A DNA stretch of 64,000 nucleotides. Origin: Arthrobacter sp. StoSoilA2. Lineage in GTDB: Bacteria > Actinomycetota > Actinomycetes > Actinomycetales > Micrococcaceae. The stretch is taken from contig NZ_AP024643.1 in the NCBI RefSeq assembly GCF_019977195.1, positions 3,100,001-3,164,000 on the forward strand. The letters run 5' to 3'. The notes beneath the pieces were generated by a model that worked only from the letters and a program-made list of their open reading frames with translations, made no database searches and was not told where the DNA came from. Positions 42,371 through 51,307 of this stretch are shown here, piece by piece. The position numbers and the translations under genes were made by a program. How positions within the stretch are numbered: position 1 is the first letter of the stretch; every line of letters begins with the position of its first letter.

Positions 42371-43618
42371 ATGACTGCCGCAGACCATTTCGTCCATTCT
42401 TCCGCGCCCAGCCAGCAAATCCTCACGGGAACGCTCGTAAGTGACGGCGTGGTGGTGGAAGACGGCCTCCTGGCCATCGACGGCGACCGCATCGCCTACG
42501 CAGGGCCGGCGGACGGCTTTGACGCGGACGCGTTTGAAGGCTTCGGGCACGCCATACGCATTGGTGCGCCCAGCGGCCACTTCATCTTCCCTGGCTTGGT
42601 GGACGTCCACTGCCATGGCGGCAATGGTGGTGACTTTCCAGGCGGAGAGGAGGCCTCGGCCCGTAAAGCAGTAGAGTTCCTGCACCGCTCCGGCACCACA
42701 ACTTTCCTCGCAAGCATGGTTACGGCGCCCCGGGAGGACCTCCTTCGCGGGATCGAACTCTACGTGAAGCTCGTCGACGAAGGTCTGGTGGCCGGCATCC
42801 ATTTGGAGGGTCCTTTCCTCTCCCATGCACGATGCGGCGCCCAGAACCCGGATTACCTGCTGGAGCCGGACCTGGACCTCATGAACGAACTCGTGGGCGC
42901 TGCCGCCGGCAAACTTGCCACTATGACGTATGCCCCGGAATTGCCCGGGGCCGCTGCCCTGGTGGACTTAATGACCTTCCACGGCGTGACGCCCTCGTTG
43001 GGACACACGGATTGTGACGACGCCACTGCCGCTGCATCGTTGGCTGCGGCCCGCGAGGGACTGGAATCGGCAGGGTTCGACGGCGTCAGCTCGCTACCGA
43101 CAGTGACGCACCTTTTCAACGGGATGCCGCCCATGCATCACCGCGCGCCAGGCCCTGTTGCTGCCTGCTTGCGGGCCGCCCAGGCGGGAAAGGCGGTGGT
43201 GGAACTCATCGCCGACGACACCCACCTGGACCCCAGTACCGTGGCCACCGTTTTTCAGTTGGTGGGTGCCGCCAACATTCTCCTGGTGACTGATTCGATG
43301 GCCGCTGCGGGGCTTTCGGACGGAAACTACATGCTCGGACCGTCGCCGGTGACCGTCAGCAATGGCGTGGCAACCCTGGATGCCACCGGCTCCATCGCAG
43401 GGGGCACGGCCACGCTCCTGGAAGTGGTCCGCAAGACGGTGGCCGCCGGCGTCGCCCTTCCGGACGCCATCTGCTCAGCGACTGCAGTGCCTGCAGCCAT
43501 TCTTGGACTCTCTGACGAGGTGGGTGGATTGCGACGCGGCCTTCGCGCTGACGTTGTTACAACCGATCAGGAACTCGGCCTTACTGCGGTCATGCGTAAC
43601 GGACAGTGGTTGGCTTAG
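42371..43618 (+). CDS. nagA: N-acetylglucosamine-6-phosphate deacetylase
   Basis: A 415-residue amidohydrolase. Metal and catalytic motifs: VDVHCHGGNGGDF, the Glu of GIHLEGPFLS, LGHTDCDD, HLFNGMPPMHHR and the Asp in VTDSMAAAG. It removes acetate from N-acetylglucosamine 6-phosphate, feeding NagB. The ATG at 42371 is preferred to an upstream ATG because the family N-terminus begins there and a TAGAAT box precedes it. Confidence 0.95.
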   Translation: MTAADHFVHSSAPSQQILTGTLVSDGVVVEDGLLAIDGDRIAYAGPADGFDADAFEGFGHAIRIGAPSGHFIFPGLVDVHCHGGNGGDFPGGEEASARKAVEFLHRSGTTTFLASMVTAPREDLLRGIELYVKLVDEGLVAGIHLEGPFLSHARCGAQNPDYLLEPDLDLMNELVGAAAGKLATMTYAPELPGAAALVDLMTFHGVTPSLGHTDCDDATAAASLAAAREGLESAGFDGVSSLPTVTHLFNGMPPMHHRAPGPVAACLRAAQAGKAVVELIADDTHLDPSTVATVFQLVGAANILLVTDSMAAAGLSDGNYMLGPSPVTVSNGVATLDATGSIAGGTATLLEVVRKTVAAGVALPDAICSATAVPAAILGLSDEVGGLRRGLRADVVTTDQELGLTAVMRNGQWLA

Positions 43619-43668
43619 GACAATCAGATCGCGGCGAATTGCGGTTGTCCGCGTTACCTTCTTTTTAC
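43618..43668 (+). terminator. Probable nagA terminator
   Basis: GGACAA (43618-43623) pairs with TTGTCC (43645-43650), followed by CTTCTTTTT (to 43666). The six-bp stem is modest, so strength is uncertain. Confidence 0.4.
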
Positions 43669-43758
43669 CGAAAATTTTCCCGAATTGCCTTAAAGACCGT
43701 TGACCTCCGGCACGCCACATGAAAGTGTTGTAGCAGTCTTTGTGTAGGTGGTTTTCAT

Positions 43759-43780
43759 GCTCGCAAGACGAGTTGCGAGC
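43759..43780 (+). promoter_or_regulatory. Hairpin in the cspA 5' leader
   Basis: GCTCGCAA (43759-43766) pairs with TTGCGAGC (43773-43780) around a six-base loop, about 120 bases before the cspA start. Long structured leaders that refold with temperature are known for cspA genes. The whole 279-bp region before cspA otherwise holds only the nagA terminator. Confidence 0.5.
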
Positions 43781-43897
43781 GTGAAGCTCCTGCGAAACCG
43801 GACAGGCCAAGCCTGGACGGAATCCGGATCTTCTCGCGGAGTAACAAGGGCCGGTACGAGGTGTATCGGACTGCTGTTCCATAATGAGGAGAAATAC

Positions 43898-44101
43898 ATG
43901 GCACTGGGAACCGTCAAGTGGTTCAACGCTGAAAAGGGCTTCGGCTTCATCACCCCGGATGACTCGGATGGGGATGTTTTCGTTCACTACTCCGAGATCC
44001 AGACCGGTGGCTTCAAGACCCTCGATGAGAACCAGCGCGTTCAGTTCGAGATCGGTCAGGGCGCCAAGGGCCCCCAGGCAACCGGCGTTACGGTCGTCTA
44101 G
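43898..44101 (+). CDS. cspA: Cold shock protein CspA
   Basis: A 67-residue OB-fold protein with both RNA-binding motifs, KGFGFITP (RNP1) and DVFVHYSEI (RNP2). It melts RNA secondary structure and is typical in length. ATG follows GAGGAG. The same frame is open without a stop for 50 codons upstream, but that sequence is not family-like and is read as leader RNA. Confidence 0.96.
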   Translation: MALGTVKWFNAEKGFGFITPDDSDGDVFVHYSEIQTGGFKTLDENQRVQFEIGQGAKGPQATGVTVV

Positions 44102-44118
44102 TCTTAGCTGTTGGTTTT

Positions 44119-44178
44119 GTTTGTTGGAGTTTCAACAAACACGTTGGTCCCGACTTTCCAGTCGGGATCAACGTGTTT
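44119..44178. terminator. cspA/mprF terminator with an alternative hairpin
   Basis: A 19-bp stem with a TTCC loop spans 44137-44178 (one G-U pair). Just upstream, GTTTGTTG (44119-44126) pairs with CAACAAAC (44133-44140). The second hairpin uses the first four bases of the terminator stem, so the two can partly exclude each other. Confidence 0.75.
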
Positions 44179-44277
44179 AACAGCCGGAATGTCGGATGAA
44201 ATGTCTGATATTTCAACAACCCTTGTTACAAAGCGTGAAGAAATGCTAAACGGCCTCAGAGAAAAGACGTCGTGAAT

Positions 44278-46776
44278 TCAAGCAACCAGTGTCCGCAGCA
44301 GTCTGGCAGATTGCCGCACGGACAATCCCGGAAGGTATGCGCGGCTCAGCGCCCTGCCTATTGCGGGCAGGTGCAACGGCTCCTGGTAATACATATACAA
44401 AGTTCGGTAATCGGGTTGGAACCGTGACTTAAAGGAAGCAAGGGAACGGAACCCATAGACGGGTTCCAGGGCCTGGCCAACCAAGTCCAACATGCCGGCA
44501 AGTCCCTCGGCCTGCTGATCAATCTCGTCCTTCTCCCGCGCCAAGGGCGAACCGGAGAGCGAGATAACTTCCACCGACTCCCTGAGATGGAGGATGGCGG
44601 AGGCAATCAGGAATTCCATCACTCCCGGGAAGGCATCGCCGCGGCGACGCATGAAGTCCAGGGTCCAACTGACAACACTGCCGTTCCGGTAGACAGGAAG
44701 CCAGCTGGTGACGCCATAAACGAAACCTTCAGCATCAGTGGCGACGCAGCACAACACGTCAGGGTCCTCAAGTTCATCCAGGCCGCCCAACGTAAATCCC
44801 ATTTCAGGTACGCGTTTTTGTGCAGCCCACTCTTCAGACACCTCGCCCACTTGTGCACGCAGCGCATGGGGCAAACCGTCGTACCGGCCCCATGTGGCAG
44901 TGATCCCCATCTTTGCTGCCCGGTTGAGGGACGTCCTGACGTTCTGCCATTCCTTGCCGCGGAACTCCAAACCCCTGATCCTCAACCGGGTTTCCTGCGC
45001 GACAGCAACCCTTCGAAAGCCGCGGGCCTGAAGCATGGGCCACAACTCATCTGTACATGAGTAGAGGCAAGGTATCAGGGCATGCTGGGAACAGAAATCA
45101 AGGAATCCTCCAGCAGTCTCTACATGGTGCTCCCCCGGGCCCACGGGACCTGCCAAGGTCAGGGCGACATGGCCGTGCTGCTGGTATGCCACTGCCCCCG
45201 TACCGCCAGGATTGAACCAATATTTGTTCGGCTCCCAGAGCGCCATCCACGACAACGAATCACCACCGGCTTTCACCAGCTCGCGTGCACGGTCCCGCCC
45301 TTGATGGTCCAAGCCGGCAGCATGATGGCCTCGGATGAGGAGTATCCAGACTCCAATCAACGCCACAAGCCAGAAGACGGTCCCGGAGTAGGAGAACAGA
45401 AAGACTTCAAAAGCGTCGCGCTCAGCAAAGACCTTGCGGTACACGCTGGGCAACGGAACCGGCAGGTACTGCCGGGCGAGCTCTGCACCCAAACCCAGCG
45501 GGCCGCCGTCGCGCGTCATGCCGCCCGAGGCCAGCCATACGGCAGTGTATGCAAGCGCCAGGGACGCACCTGTGAGGCCAACCAGCCAAAAGACGCGCCG
45601 CCGCAAACGGGCAGAGGATTCGACCCGGAAGTGTCCACGATAAGCAAACAACAGGACCGCCAGGGTAAGCGGAACCAGGACCAAGGGGATCAGATGCACA
45701 ACTGCCGGGTTCAACATCGCCGCTTGACGTCCCGGGGGCATTGGAATGCCCGCAAAAAGGCTCAAGTAGACAGTCGAAAGGGCCACTACGACCAACTGGA
45801 CACCGATCGCTATCCCCAACGCCAGGCGCCGCCCACGCCGCATGCCGTCGGCACAGATCAGCAACAAGACCACAGGCACAACCGCAAGTGCCAGGCCAAA
45901 CGGACCCGTATAGCCCTGACGGCTTAGCTCGAGGCAAGCCACGTCAATGGTGCCGCCGCAATTGCTTTCCAGTTGGCTCAGAGTGGGGAGCGGGTTAAGG
46001 ATGACATCCCGCAGCAAGGCCAGAGGTCCCGAAGGGCTCTTGGCTGCAGCGGTCAGTATGGGGCCGGCAGCGAAAATGGCCATGGTGAGGGCCAGCAGGT
46101 TCCGCACTTCACGGCCTGTGGAGCGGTGCAGGTGAAGGTGACCTTGGCTGCTCTGCGTCCACCACGCAGCCCCCAGGCCCAACAAAGCTCCCACAAGCCC
46201 CATCAAGGTCTCGGCGTGCCCGATGTACAGCACGAGCAGCAGGGACAAGGAGAGGACCACGGTCCTCAATCGTCGTTGCCAAAGCGTTGGCAACATGGCG
46301 CTGGCGGCAAGCGCTGTGGCGATCAAGGCACCGTAGGGTCCTATCAGCCGGGTATCCACCATCCTGGAGATCCAACCATCATCCATGTACCGCGCCACCT
46401 GGGTGACCAGGAGGAATGCCGCAACGCATGCAAACTGGCTGCCCAGGAAGACCCCGGCCGTCCGGAAGAAGCCGAATCGCCGCTCTGCAAGCCCCAACAG
46501 GAACAGGATCATGAGCGCAGCAGTGACAAACGCCAGCAGGTTGGTCGTAAAGAACAATGACGTCCAGATAGACCACCACTCCCCCGACCGCAGCCCAGCC
46601 AGGGTCACGCCCGCCACAGGCAGCAACGATTCCGCAGGACCCCCAAGGATGCTGCCGGACACAACGGACACGGCCACGAACAGCGCAAGCACGAGCGTGG
46701 TGAAGGGAGTAGCACGGAGATGTTTGGCGGCTTGCCTCAAGACGGGCTGCACGACGCCCTTCAGGGCAAGGCTCAC
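44278..46776 (-). CDS. mprF: MprF-like phosphatidylglycerol lysyltransferase (DUF2156) with rhomboid-like N-terminus
   Basis: An 832-residue membrane protein. Residues about 20-210 form a rhomboid-like six-helix domain (GEWWSIWTSLF, LAERRFGFF, GPYGALIA, YIGHAETLMGLVGALLG); the serine protease GxSG position reads GPYG, so the protease is dead. More helices follow to about residue 490. The C-terminal third is the DUF2156 aminoacyl-lipid synthase domain (DSLSWMALWEPNKYWFNPGG to YRTLYMYYQEP). It should transfer an amino acid, usually lysine, to phosphatidylglycerol, protecting against cationic peptides. GTG at 46776 overlaps the esterase stop (GTGA) after GGGGAAT, better than a TTG 15 bases upstream. 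Confidence 0.85.
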   Translation of the reverse strand: MSLALKGVVQPVLRQAAKHLRATPFTTLVLALFVAVSVVSGSILGGPAESLLPVAGVTLAGLRSGEWWSIWTSLFFTTNLLAFVTAALMILFLLGLAERRFGFFRTAGVFLGSQFACVAAFLLVTQVARYMDDGWISRMVDTRLIGPYGALIATALAASAMLPTLWQRRLRTVVLSLSLLLVLYIGHAETLMGLVGALLGLGAAWWTQSSQGHLHLHRSTGREVRNLLALTMAIFAAGPILTAAAKSPSGPLALLRDVILNPLPTLSQLESNCGGTIDVACLELSRQGYTGPFGLALAVVPVVLLLICADGMRRGRRLALGIAIGVQLVVVALSTVYLSLFAGIPMPPGRQAAMLNPAVVHLIPLVLVPLTLAVLLFAYRGHFRVESSARLRRRVFWLVGLTGASLALAYTAVWLASGGMTRDGGPLGLGAELARQYLPVPLPSVYRKVFAERDAFEVFLFSYSGTVFWLVALIGVWILLIRGHHAAGLDHQGRDRARELVKAGGDSLSWMALWEPNKYWFNPGGTGAVAYQQHGHVALTLAGPVGPGEHHVETAGGFLDFCSQHALIPCLYSCTDELWPMLQARGFRRVAVAQETRLRIRGLEFRGKEWQNVRTSLNRAAKMGITATWGRYDGLPHALRAQVGEVSEEWAAQKRVPEMGFTLGGLDELEDPDVLCCVATDAEGFVYGVTSWLPVYRNGSVVSWTLDFMRRRGDAFPGVMEFLIASAILHLRESVEVISLSGSPLAREKDEIDQQAEGLAGMLDLVGQALEPVYGFRSLASFKSRFQPDYRTLYMYYQEPLHLPAIGRALSRAYLPGLSVRQSARLLRTLVA

Positions 46777-48071
46777 TGGACTATTCCCCAACGGGAAGAC
46801 AAGAAATCCAGCGCATCAGGCATACCCCGGACCACAGCATCCCACGAGTGGCCGGCGTGCTGGATTGAGTGTGCTTGGACGCTAAATCCCGCTGCCGTTC
46901 CAGCGTCGGCAAGAACGTGCATATAGTCTGTGAACTCGGTATCCGTGGCGCCCGCTGCCAAGTACAGGCCGCTGCCCGCGTAATCCCGCTGTTGCATCAA
47001 AAACAAAGGGGTCCTTGACTCGAAAGCGGCCACGTCGCCGTCGAACGAGTCTGCGATGGTCTTGTTCCGGTCCTTCGCCAGCGATGGCTCCCGCTCAGCG
47101 GAAAAACCCACTACCGAAGTAAACAATTCCGGATGCTTTGTCCCCATCTGTACCGCGCACGTACCGCCATACGAAAAGCCACCCACTGCCCACAGCCGGT
47201 GATCGTTTGATACATCCAAGGTGGAGCTGATCCAGGCAGGTACGTCCTGGGAGAGATAGGTGTCAGCCTGCGCGATGCGGCTGTCCATGCATAACGTGTT
47301 GGCGCTTGCCGAGCCGTTTGGGTCCACCACGACCGCGACGGGGGCGATCCCGCCATGGGCGTCAGCAAACCTGTCCAGTTGCGCACGGAGTTGGCCCCCT
47401 GTTAACCAGTCGGCGGGGCCCCCGGGTTGGCCTGAAAAAAGCACCAGCACCGGCAAGCTTGGCCGTGCTGCGGTTTGATAGGCCGGAGGCAGGTAGATGT
47501 AGGCCTCCCGTGCTGTGAAGCCCGATATGTTTCCCGGGATCTGGGACTTTCGAAGGATGCCGCCCCGCGGCATTGACTCGGGAGCTCTCCAAACCGACGG
47601 CGCAGGTCCAGGCTTGCTGTCCGGAGCGCGTTGAAGGCTGCCCTCCAAGGGCTGGATACGGGCGACGGCAGTACCTAGAAGGTCAGCCACCGTGTTGTTC
47701 AGTCCGAAGTAGGCATTGACCTGGACAACGCTCAAGAGAACCACGCCCAGCGTCGCTATCAGGCCGCGGGCACGACTTTTCCACGTGGCACGGGGAAATC
47801 GCGTCGCAAACAGCAGAGCGGCCGCGACAGCCGGAACCGACCACCCCAGGGTCTCAAAGGGAAGGTTTTCCGAGAAGATGGCCAGCAGATCAACCAGGAC
47901 CCAGTGGGCCAGCGCCACAACGGCGACGCCACCCGCCACGCAGGCCGCGACGGCCAGTGGCCAGGAACGCTGACGCCTCCATAGAAGGTACGCGGCTCCC
48001 ACCACACCGCCGATAATGCTCAACCACAGGAATGGTCCATCAACAAGGCTGACGTCCAGAAGAAAATCCAT
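46773..48071 (-). CDS. Membrane-anchored esterase (PF00756-like)
   Basis: A 432-residue protein with four N-terminal helices (to about residue 150) and an extracellular esterase-D/antigen-85-like domain. Nucleophile elbow GGFSYGGTCAVQMG; catalytic His near QHAGHSWDAV at the C-terminus; acid probably in the ATDTEFTDY region. It overlaps mprF, so the two envelope enzymes are co-translated. Substrate unknown; a lipid or cell-wall acyl ester is plausible from its location. Confidence 0.85.
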   Translation of the reverse strand: MDFLLDVSLVDGPFLWLSIIGGVVGAAYLLWRRQRSWPLAVAACVAGGVAVVALAHWVLVDLLAIFSENLPFETLGWSVPAVAAALLFATRFPRATWKSRARGLIATLGVVLLSVVQVNAYFGLNNTVADLLGTAVARIQPLEGSLQRAPDSKPGPAPSVWRAPESMPRGGILRKSQIPGNISGFTAREAYIYLPPAYQTAARPSLPVLVLFSGQPGGPADWLTGGQLRAQLDRFADAHGGIAPVAVVVDPNGSASANTLCMDSRIAQADTYLSQDVPAWISSTLDVSNDHRLWAVGGFSYGGTCAVQMGTKHPELFTSVVGFSAEREPSLAKDRNKTIADSFDGDVAAFESRTPLFLMQQRDYAGSGLYLAAGATDTEFTDYMHVLADAGTAAGFSVQAHSIQHAGHSWDAVVRGMPDALDFLSSRWGIVQ

Positions 48072-48076
48072 GGGGC

Positions 48077-48508
48077 CTAACGCCAGGTTCCGACGCCGAT
48101 GACAGGTCCGGCCTCGAGCCAGGAAGAAAGACCGGCATAGGCATCGAAGTTCATGGCAAGCATGAACTTCTTACCTTCATATTGGAGTTCAACCACGACG
48201 ACGCCGGGCTGCACCTTGACGAGCTCATCCTCAGTGGGTTGACGCCGGCCAAGCAGCTCCAACGAGCTGCGTTTATATCTGTGTTTTGGGATCACGCTCA
48301 GGGACATCAAGCGGAACCACTCAAGTTCATTGTCCTGATAACGACAAACCCCCATCTGCCAGCTGTTTCCAGCCGTGCAAATGGAGGCGTCGACCGTGCC
48401 CAGGGCGCGCCGCAGATTGAAGCGGCGCACCCCAAAAAGGCACAGTGAAAAAATCAGCAACGCAAACGCCGTTGCCAGGGCGATGAACGGAATAAGGGAA
48501 TCGTCCAT
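48077..48508 (-). CDS. DUF2550 family membrane protein
   Basis: A 143-residue protein with one N-terminal helix (FIALATAFALLIFSLCLFGV) and a cytoplasmic domain with RALGTVDASICTAGNSWQMG. It follows atpC by 10 bases, exactly as in mycobacteria (Rv1312 position). Function unknown. ATG at 48508 begins just before the helix; the frame remains open further upstream inside atpC. Confidence 0.85.
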   Translation of the reverse strand: MDDSLIPFIALATAFALLIFSLCLFGVRRFNLRRALGTVDASICTAGNSWQMGVCRYQDNELEWFRLMSLSVIPKHRYKRSSLELLGRRQPTEDELVKVQPGVVVVELQYEGKKFMLAMNFDAYAGLSSWLEAGPVIGVGTWR

Positions 48509-48518
48509 CAAGGTCGTG

Positions 48519-48803
48519 CTATCGGATCCCCGCTGTAGCCGCTTCGCCCAGTTGGGCGTTGTCAGCAACAATGACCACACGATCGTTGTCGACGGAGAAG
48601 AAACCACCGTCAACAACTACCGCAATACGGTCACCGGAAACCGGCTGGATTGCCAGCTCACCCTCGGCCAGGATGGCCAGGAGGGGCGAGTGGCCCGGCA
48701 GGATTCCGATTTCACCATCGCTGGTGCGGGCCTTCACCATCTTGGCCGCGCCGGACCACACAAAGTGGTCCGCTGCGACAATCTCAACCTCGAGCTCAGC
48801 CAT
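48519..48803 (-). CDS. atpC: ATP synthase F1 epsilon subunit
   Basis: A 94-residue subunit with EVEIVAADHFVWSGAAKMVK and GEIGILPGHSPLLAIL, the beta-sandwich domain. It lacks the long C-terminal helical hairpin of longer epsilon subunits, so ATPase inhibition through that element would be absent or reduced. One base after the atpD stop. Confidence 0.95.
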   Translation of the reverse strand: MAELEVEIVAADHFVWSGAAKMVKARTSDGEIGILPGHSPLLAILAEGELAIQPVSGDRIAVVVDGGFFSVDNDRVVIVADNAQLGEAATAGIR

Positions 48804-48804
48804 A

Positions 48805-50256
48805 CTACTTGGTCTGTTCCTGGATCTTGGCCCAGTTGCGCTCGACGTCATCCAGGCCACCGACGTTGAAGAACGCCTGCTCTGCGATGTGGTCCAGCTC
48901 GCCGTCGCAGATAGCGGTGAAGCCTTCCACGGTGTCCTTGATGGACACGGTGGAGCCTTCAACGCCGGTGAACTGCTTGGCGGTGTACGTGTTCTGGGAC
49001 AGGAACTGCTGGATACGGCGTGCACGCGACACGACGATCTTGTCTTCTTCAGACAGTTCGTCAACGCCGAGGATGGCGATGATGTCCTGGAGTTCCTTGT
49101 TCTTCTGCAGGATCTGCTTGACACGGACAGCCGTGTTGTAGTGGTCCTTGCCGATGTACTGGGGGTCCAGGATGCGGGAAGTCGACGTCAGCGGGTCAAC
49201 GGCCGGGTACAGACCACGGGAGGCGATTTCACGGGAAAGTTCCGTGGTCGCGTCGAGGTGTGCGAAGGTCGTTGCCGGAGCCGGGTCGGTGTAGTCATCA
49301 GCAGGCACGTAAATAGCCTGCATCGACGTGATGGAGTGGCCCTTGGTGGACGTGATGCGCTCCTGGAGGAGGCCCATCTCGTCAGCAAGGTTCGGCTGGT
49401 AACCCACAGCGGACGGCATACGGCCAAGCAGCGTGGAAACTTCCGAACCTGCCTGCGTGAAGCGGAAGATGTTGTCAATGAAGAGCAACACGTCCTGGTT
49501 CTGAACATCGCGGAAGTACTCCGCCATGGTCAGTGCGGACAGGGCCACGCGCAGACGCGTTCCCGGCGGCTCATCCATCTGGCCGAAGACAAGGGCGGTG
49601 TCCTTGAGAACGCCGGCCTCTTCCATTTCAACCCAGAGGTCGTTACCTTCACGGGTACGCTCGCCAACACCGGCGAATACGGAAGTACCACCGAAGTTGC
49701 GGGCAACACGGGTGATCATTTCCTGGATCAGAACGGTCTTGCCAACACCGGCGCCACCGAACAGGCCGATCTTTCCACCCTTGATGTACGGGGTGAGGAG
49801 GTCGATGACCTTGATGCCGGTCTCGAGCATCTCCGTGGAGCCCTCGAGGGAAGCGAAGGCCGGAGCCTTGCGGTGGATCGGCCAGTAGGCGTCAGCCTTG
49901 ATCTCGGATTCTTCGACGTCCAGCGGCTTGCCGAGGACGTTGAAGATGTGGCCCTTGACGCCGTCGCCGACGGGCACGGAGATCGGAGCACCCGAGTCCT
50001 GCACGGTGGTACCGCGGACGAGTCCGTCGGTAGCCTGCAGGGAGATGGCGCGGACGAGGTTGTCACCCAGGTGCTGGGAGGTCTCGAACGTGATGGTCTT
50101 GGTCTGGCCATTGAGTGTGATCTCAGTGGTCAGAGCGTTGTAAATCGAGGGGATTGCGTCAGCCGGGAATTCGACGTCGACAACCGGACCAATAACACGG
50201 GCAATGCGGCCGGTGGCACCGGCCGTTGCTACGTGTTCGGTAGCAGTGGCAGTCAT
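48805..50256 (-). CDS. atpD: ATP synthase F1 beta subunit
   Basis: A 483-residue catalytic subunit: P-loop GGAGVGKTVLIQEMI, catalytic Glu in GVGERTREGNDLW, Walker B LLFIDNIFRFTQAGSEVS and the DELSEED-equivalent VDELSEEDKI. Start ATG at 50256; an in-frame GTG nine bases upstream is less likely. Confidence 0.97.
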   Translation of the reverse strand: MTATATEHVATAGATGRIARVIGPVVDVEFPADAIPSIYNALTTEITLNGQTKTITFETSQHLGDNLVRAISLQATDGLVRGTTVQDSGAPISVPVGDGVKGHIFNVLGKPLDVEESEIKADAYWPIHRKAPAFASLEGSTEMLETGIKVIDLLTPYIKGGKIGLFGGAGVGKTVLIQEMITRVARNFGGTSVFAGVGERTREGNDLWVEMEEAGVLKDTALVFGQMDEPPGTRLRVALSALTMAEYFRDVQNQDVLLFIDNIFRFTQAGSEVSTLLGRMPSAVGYQPNLADEMGLLQERITSTKGHSITSMQAIYVPADDYTDPAPATTFAHLDATTELSREIASRGLYPAVDPLTSTSRILDPQYIGKDHYNTAVRVKQILQKNKELQDIIAILGVDELSEEDKIVVSRARRIQQFLSQNTYTAKQFTGVEGSTVSIKDTVEGFTAICDGELDHIAEQAFFNVGGLDDVERNWAKIQEQTK

Positions 50257-50340
50257 CTCTCTCACTTCACTCAGTAGATGGCGTGGGGTTAAGTTTATCT
50301 GTTTGGTGCAGGTGCGGCTTCGAGCCGAATCCGTTACCGG

Positions 50341-51231
50341 CTAGGACGCGAGGGCGTCGGCGCCGGCCACGATTTCGGAAAGCTCCTGCGTAATCTCGGC
50401 CTGGCGGGCCGTGTTGCGAAGGCGCGTGTACTTCTTGATCAGTTCCGTAGCGTTGTCACCGGCCGACTTCATGGCACGCTGGCGGGCTGCGAGCTCGGAA
50501 GCTGCGGCCTGCAGCATGGCTGCAAAGATGCGGGATTCGATGTAACGCGGAAGCAGGGCATCAAGGACCTGCTCCGTTTCCGGTTCGAACTCGTACAACG
50601 GCAGCAGGTCGGACTCCGAAGCGGCTTCTTCTTCGACGACTTCCAGAGGAAGCAAACGGATAACCGTCGGCTCCTGCGTCACCATGGACTTGAAGCGGGT
50701 GTATACGACGTGGATTTCGTCCACGCCACCTTCTTCGTAGTCGGTGGCGAAGTCTTCGAGGAGTGCAGCTCCGACTTCCTGTGCGGTTTCGAATTCCGGT
50801 GCATCCGTGCCGCCAGTCCAATTGCGGGCGTAGTCACGGTTGCGGAAATCGAAGTACGCCTGCGCCTTGCGGCCCACCAGGTACGCCTTGACTTCCTTGC
50901 CTTCTGCGTGAAGAAGCTCGGTGAGACCTTCAGCCTGCTTCAGCACACTCGCGGAGTAGGATCCTGCAAGGCCACGGTCTGAAGTGATAATCAGGACTGC
51001 GGCACGGCGGATCTGCTCCGGCTCAGTGGTCAGCGGGTGGTCGATTTCGCTCTGACTTGCGACAGCAGAAACGGCACGGGTAATCGCGTTCGCGTAAGGC
51101 AGTGAAGCTGCTACGCGGGCGCGGGCCTTACCGATGCGCGAGGTAGCGATCAGTTCCATCGCCTTGAAGATCTTGCGCATCGACGTCGTCGAGCTGATCT
51201 TCTGACGGTAGACCCGAATCTGGGCTCCCAT
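50341..51231 (-). CDS. atpG: ATP synthase F1 gamma subunit
   Basis: A 296-residue rotor shaft with the conserved ends GAQIRVYRQKISSTTSMRKI and KSAGDNATELIKKYTRLRNT. Separated from atpA by 76 bp and from atpD by 84 bp. Confidence 0.97.
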   Translation of the reverse strand: MGAQIRVYRQKISSTTSMRKIFKAMELIATSRIGKARARVAASLPYANAITRAVSAVASQSEIDHPLTTEPEQIRRAAVLIITSDRGLAGSYSASVLKQAEGLTELLHAEGKEVKAYLVGRKAQAYFDFRNRDYARNWTGGTDAPEFETAQEVGAALLEDFATDYEEGGVDEIHVVYTRFKSMVTQEPTVIRLLPLEVVEEEAASESDLLPLYEFEPETEQVLDALLPRYIESRIFAAMLQAAASELAARQRAMKSAGDNATELIKKYTRLRNTARQAEITQELSEIVAGADALAS

Positions 51232-51307
51232 ACTTATCCTTTCCTAAGTTCCCGACGTACTGCCCTGCCGGGGCCCTTGAGGACCCCGGCAGAACAGGTC
51301 ATCGAAA

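Noticed and set aside
43748..43897. N-terminal extension of cspA
   Set aside because: In frame and stop-free, but CspA proteins start at MALGTVKWFN and a good GAGGAG site precedes that ATG.
48559..50277. Plus-strand open frame of over 570 codons
   Set aside because: It is antisense to atpC/atpD, whose protein motifs are unmistakable; high-GC third positions keep the opposite frame open.
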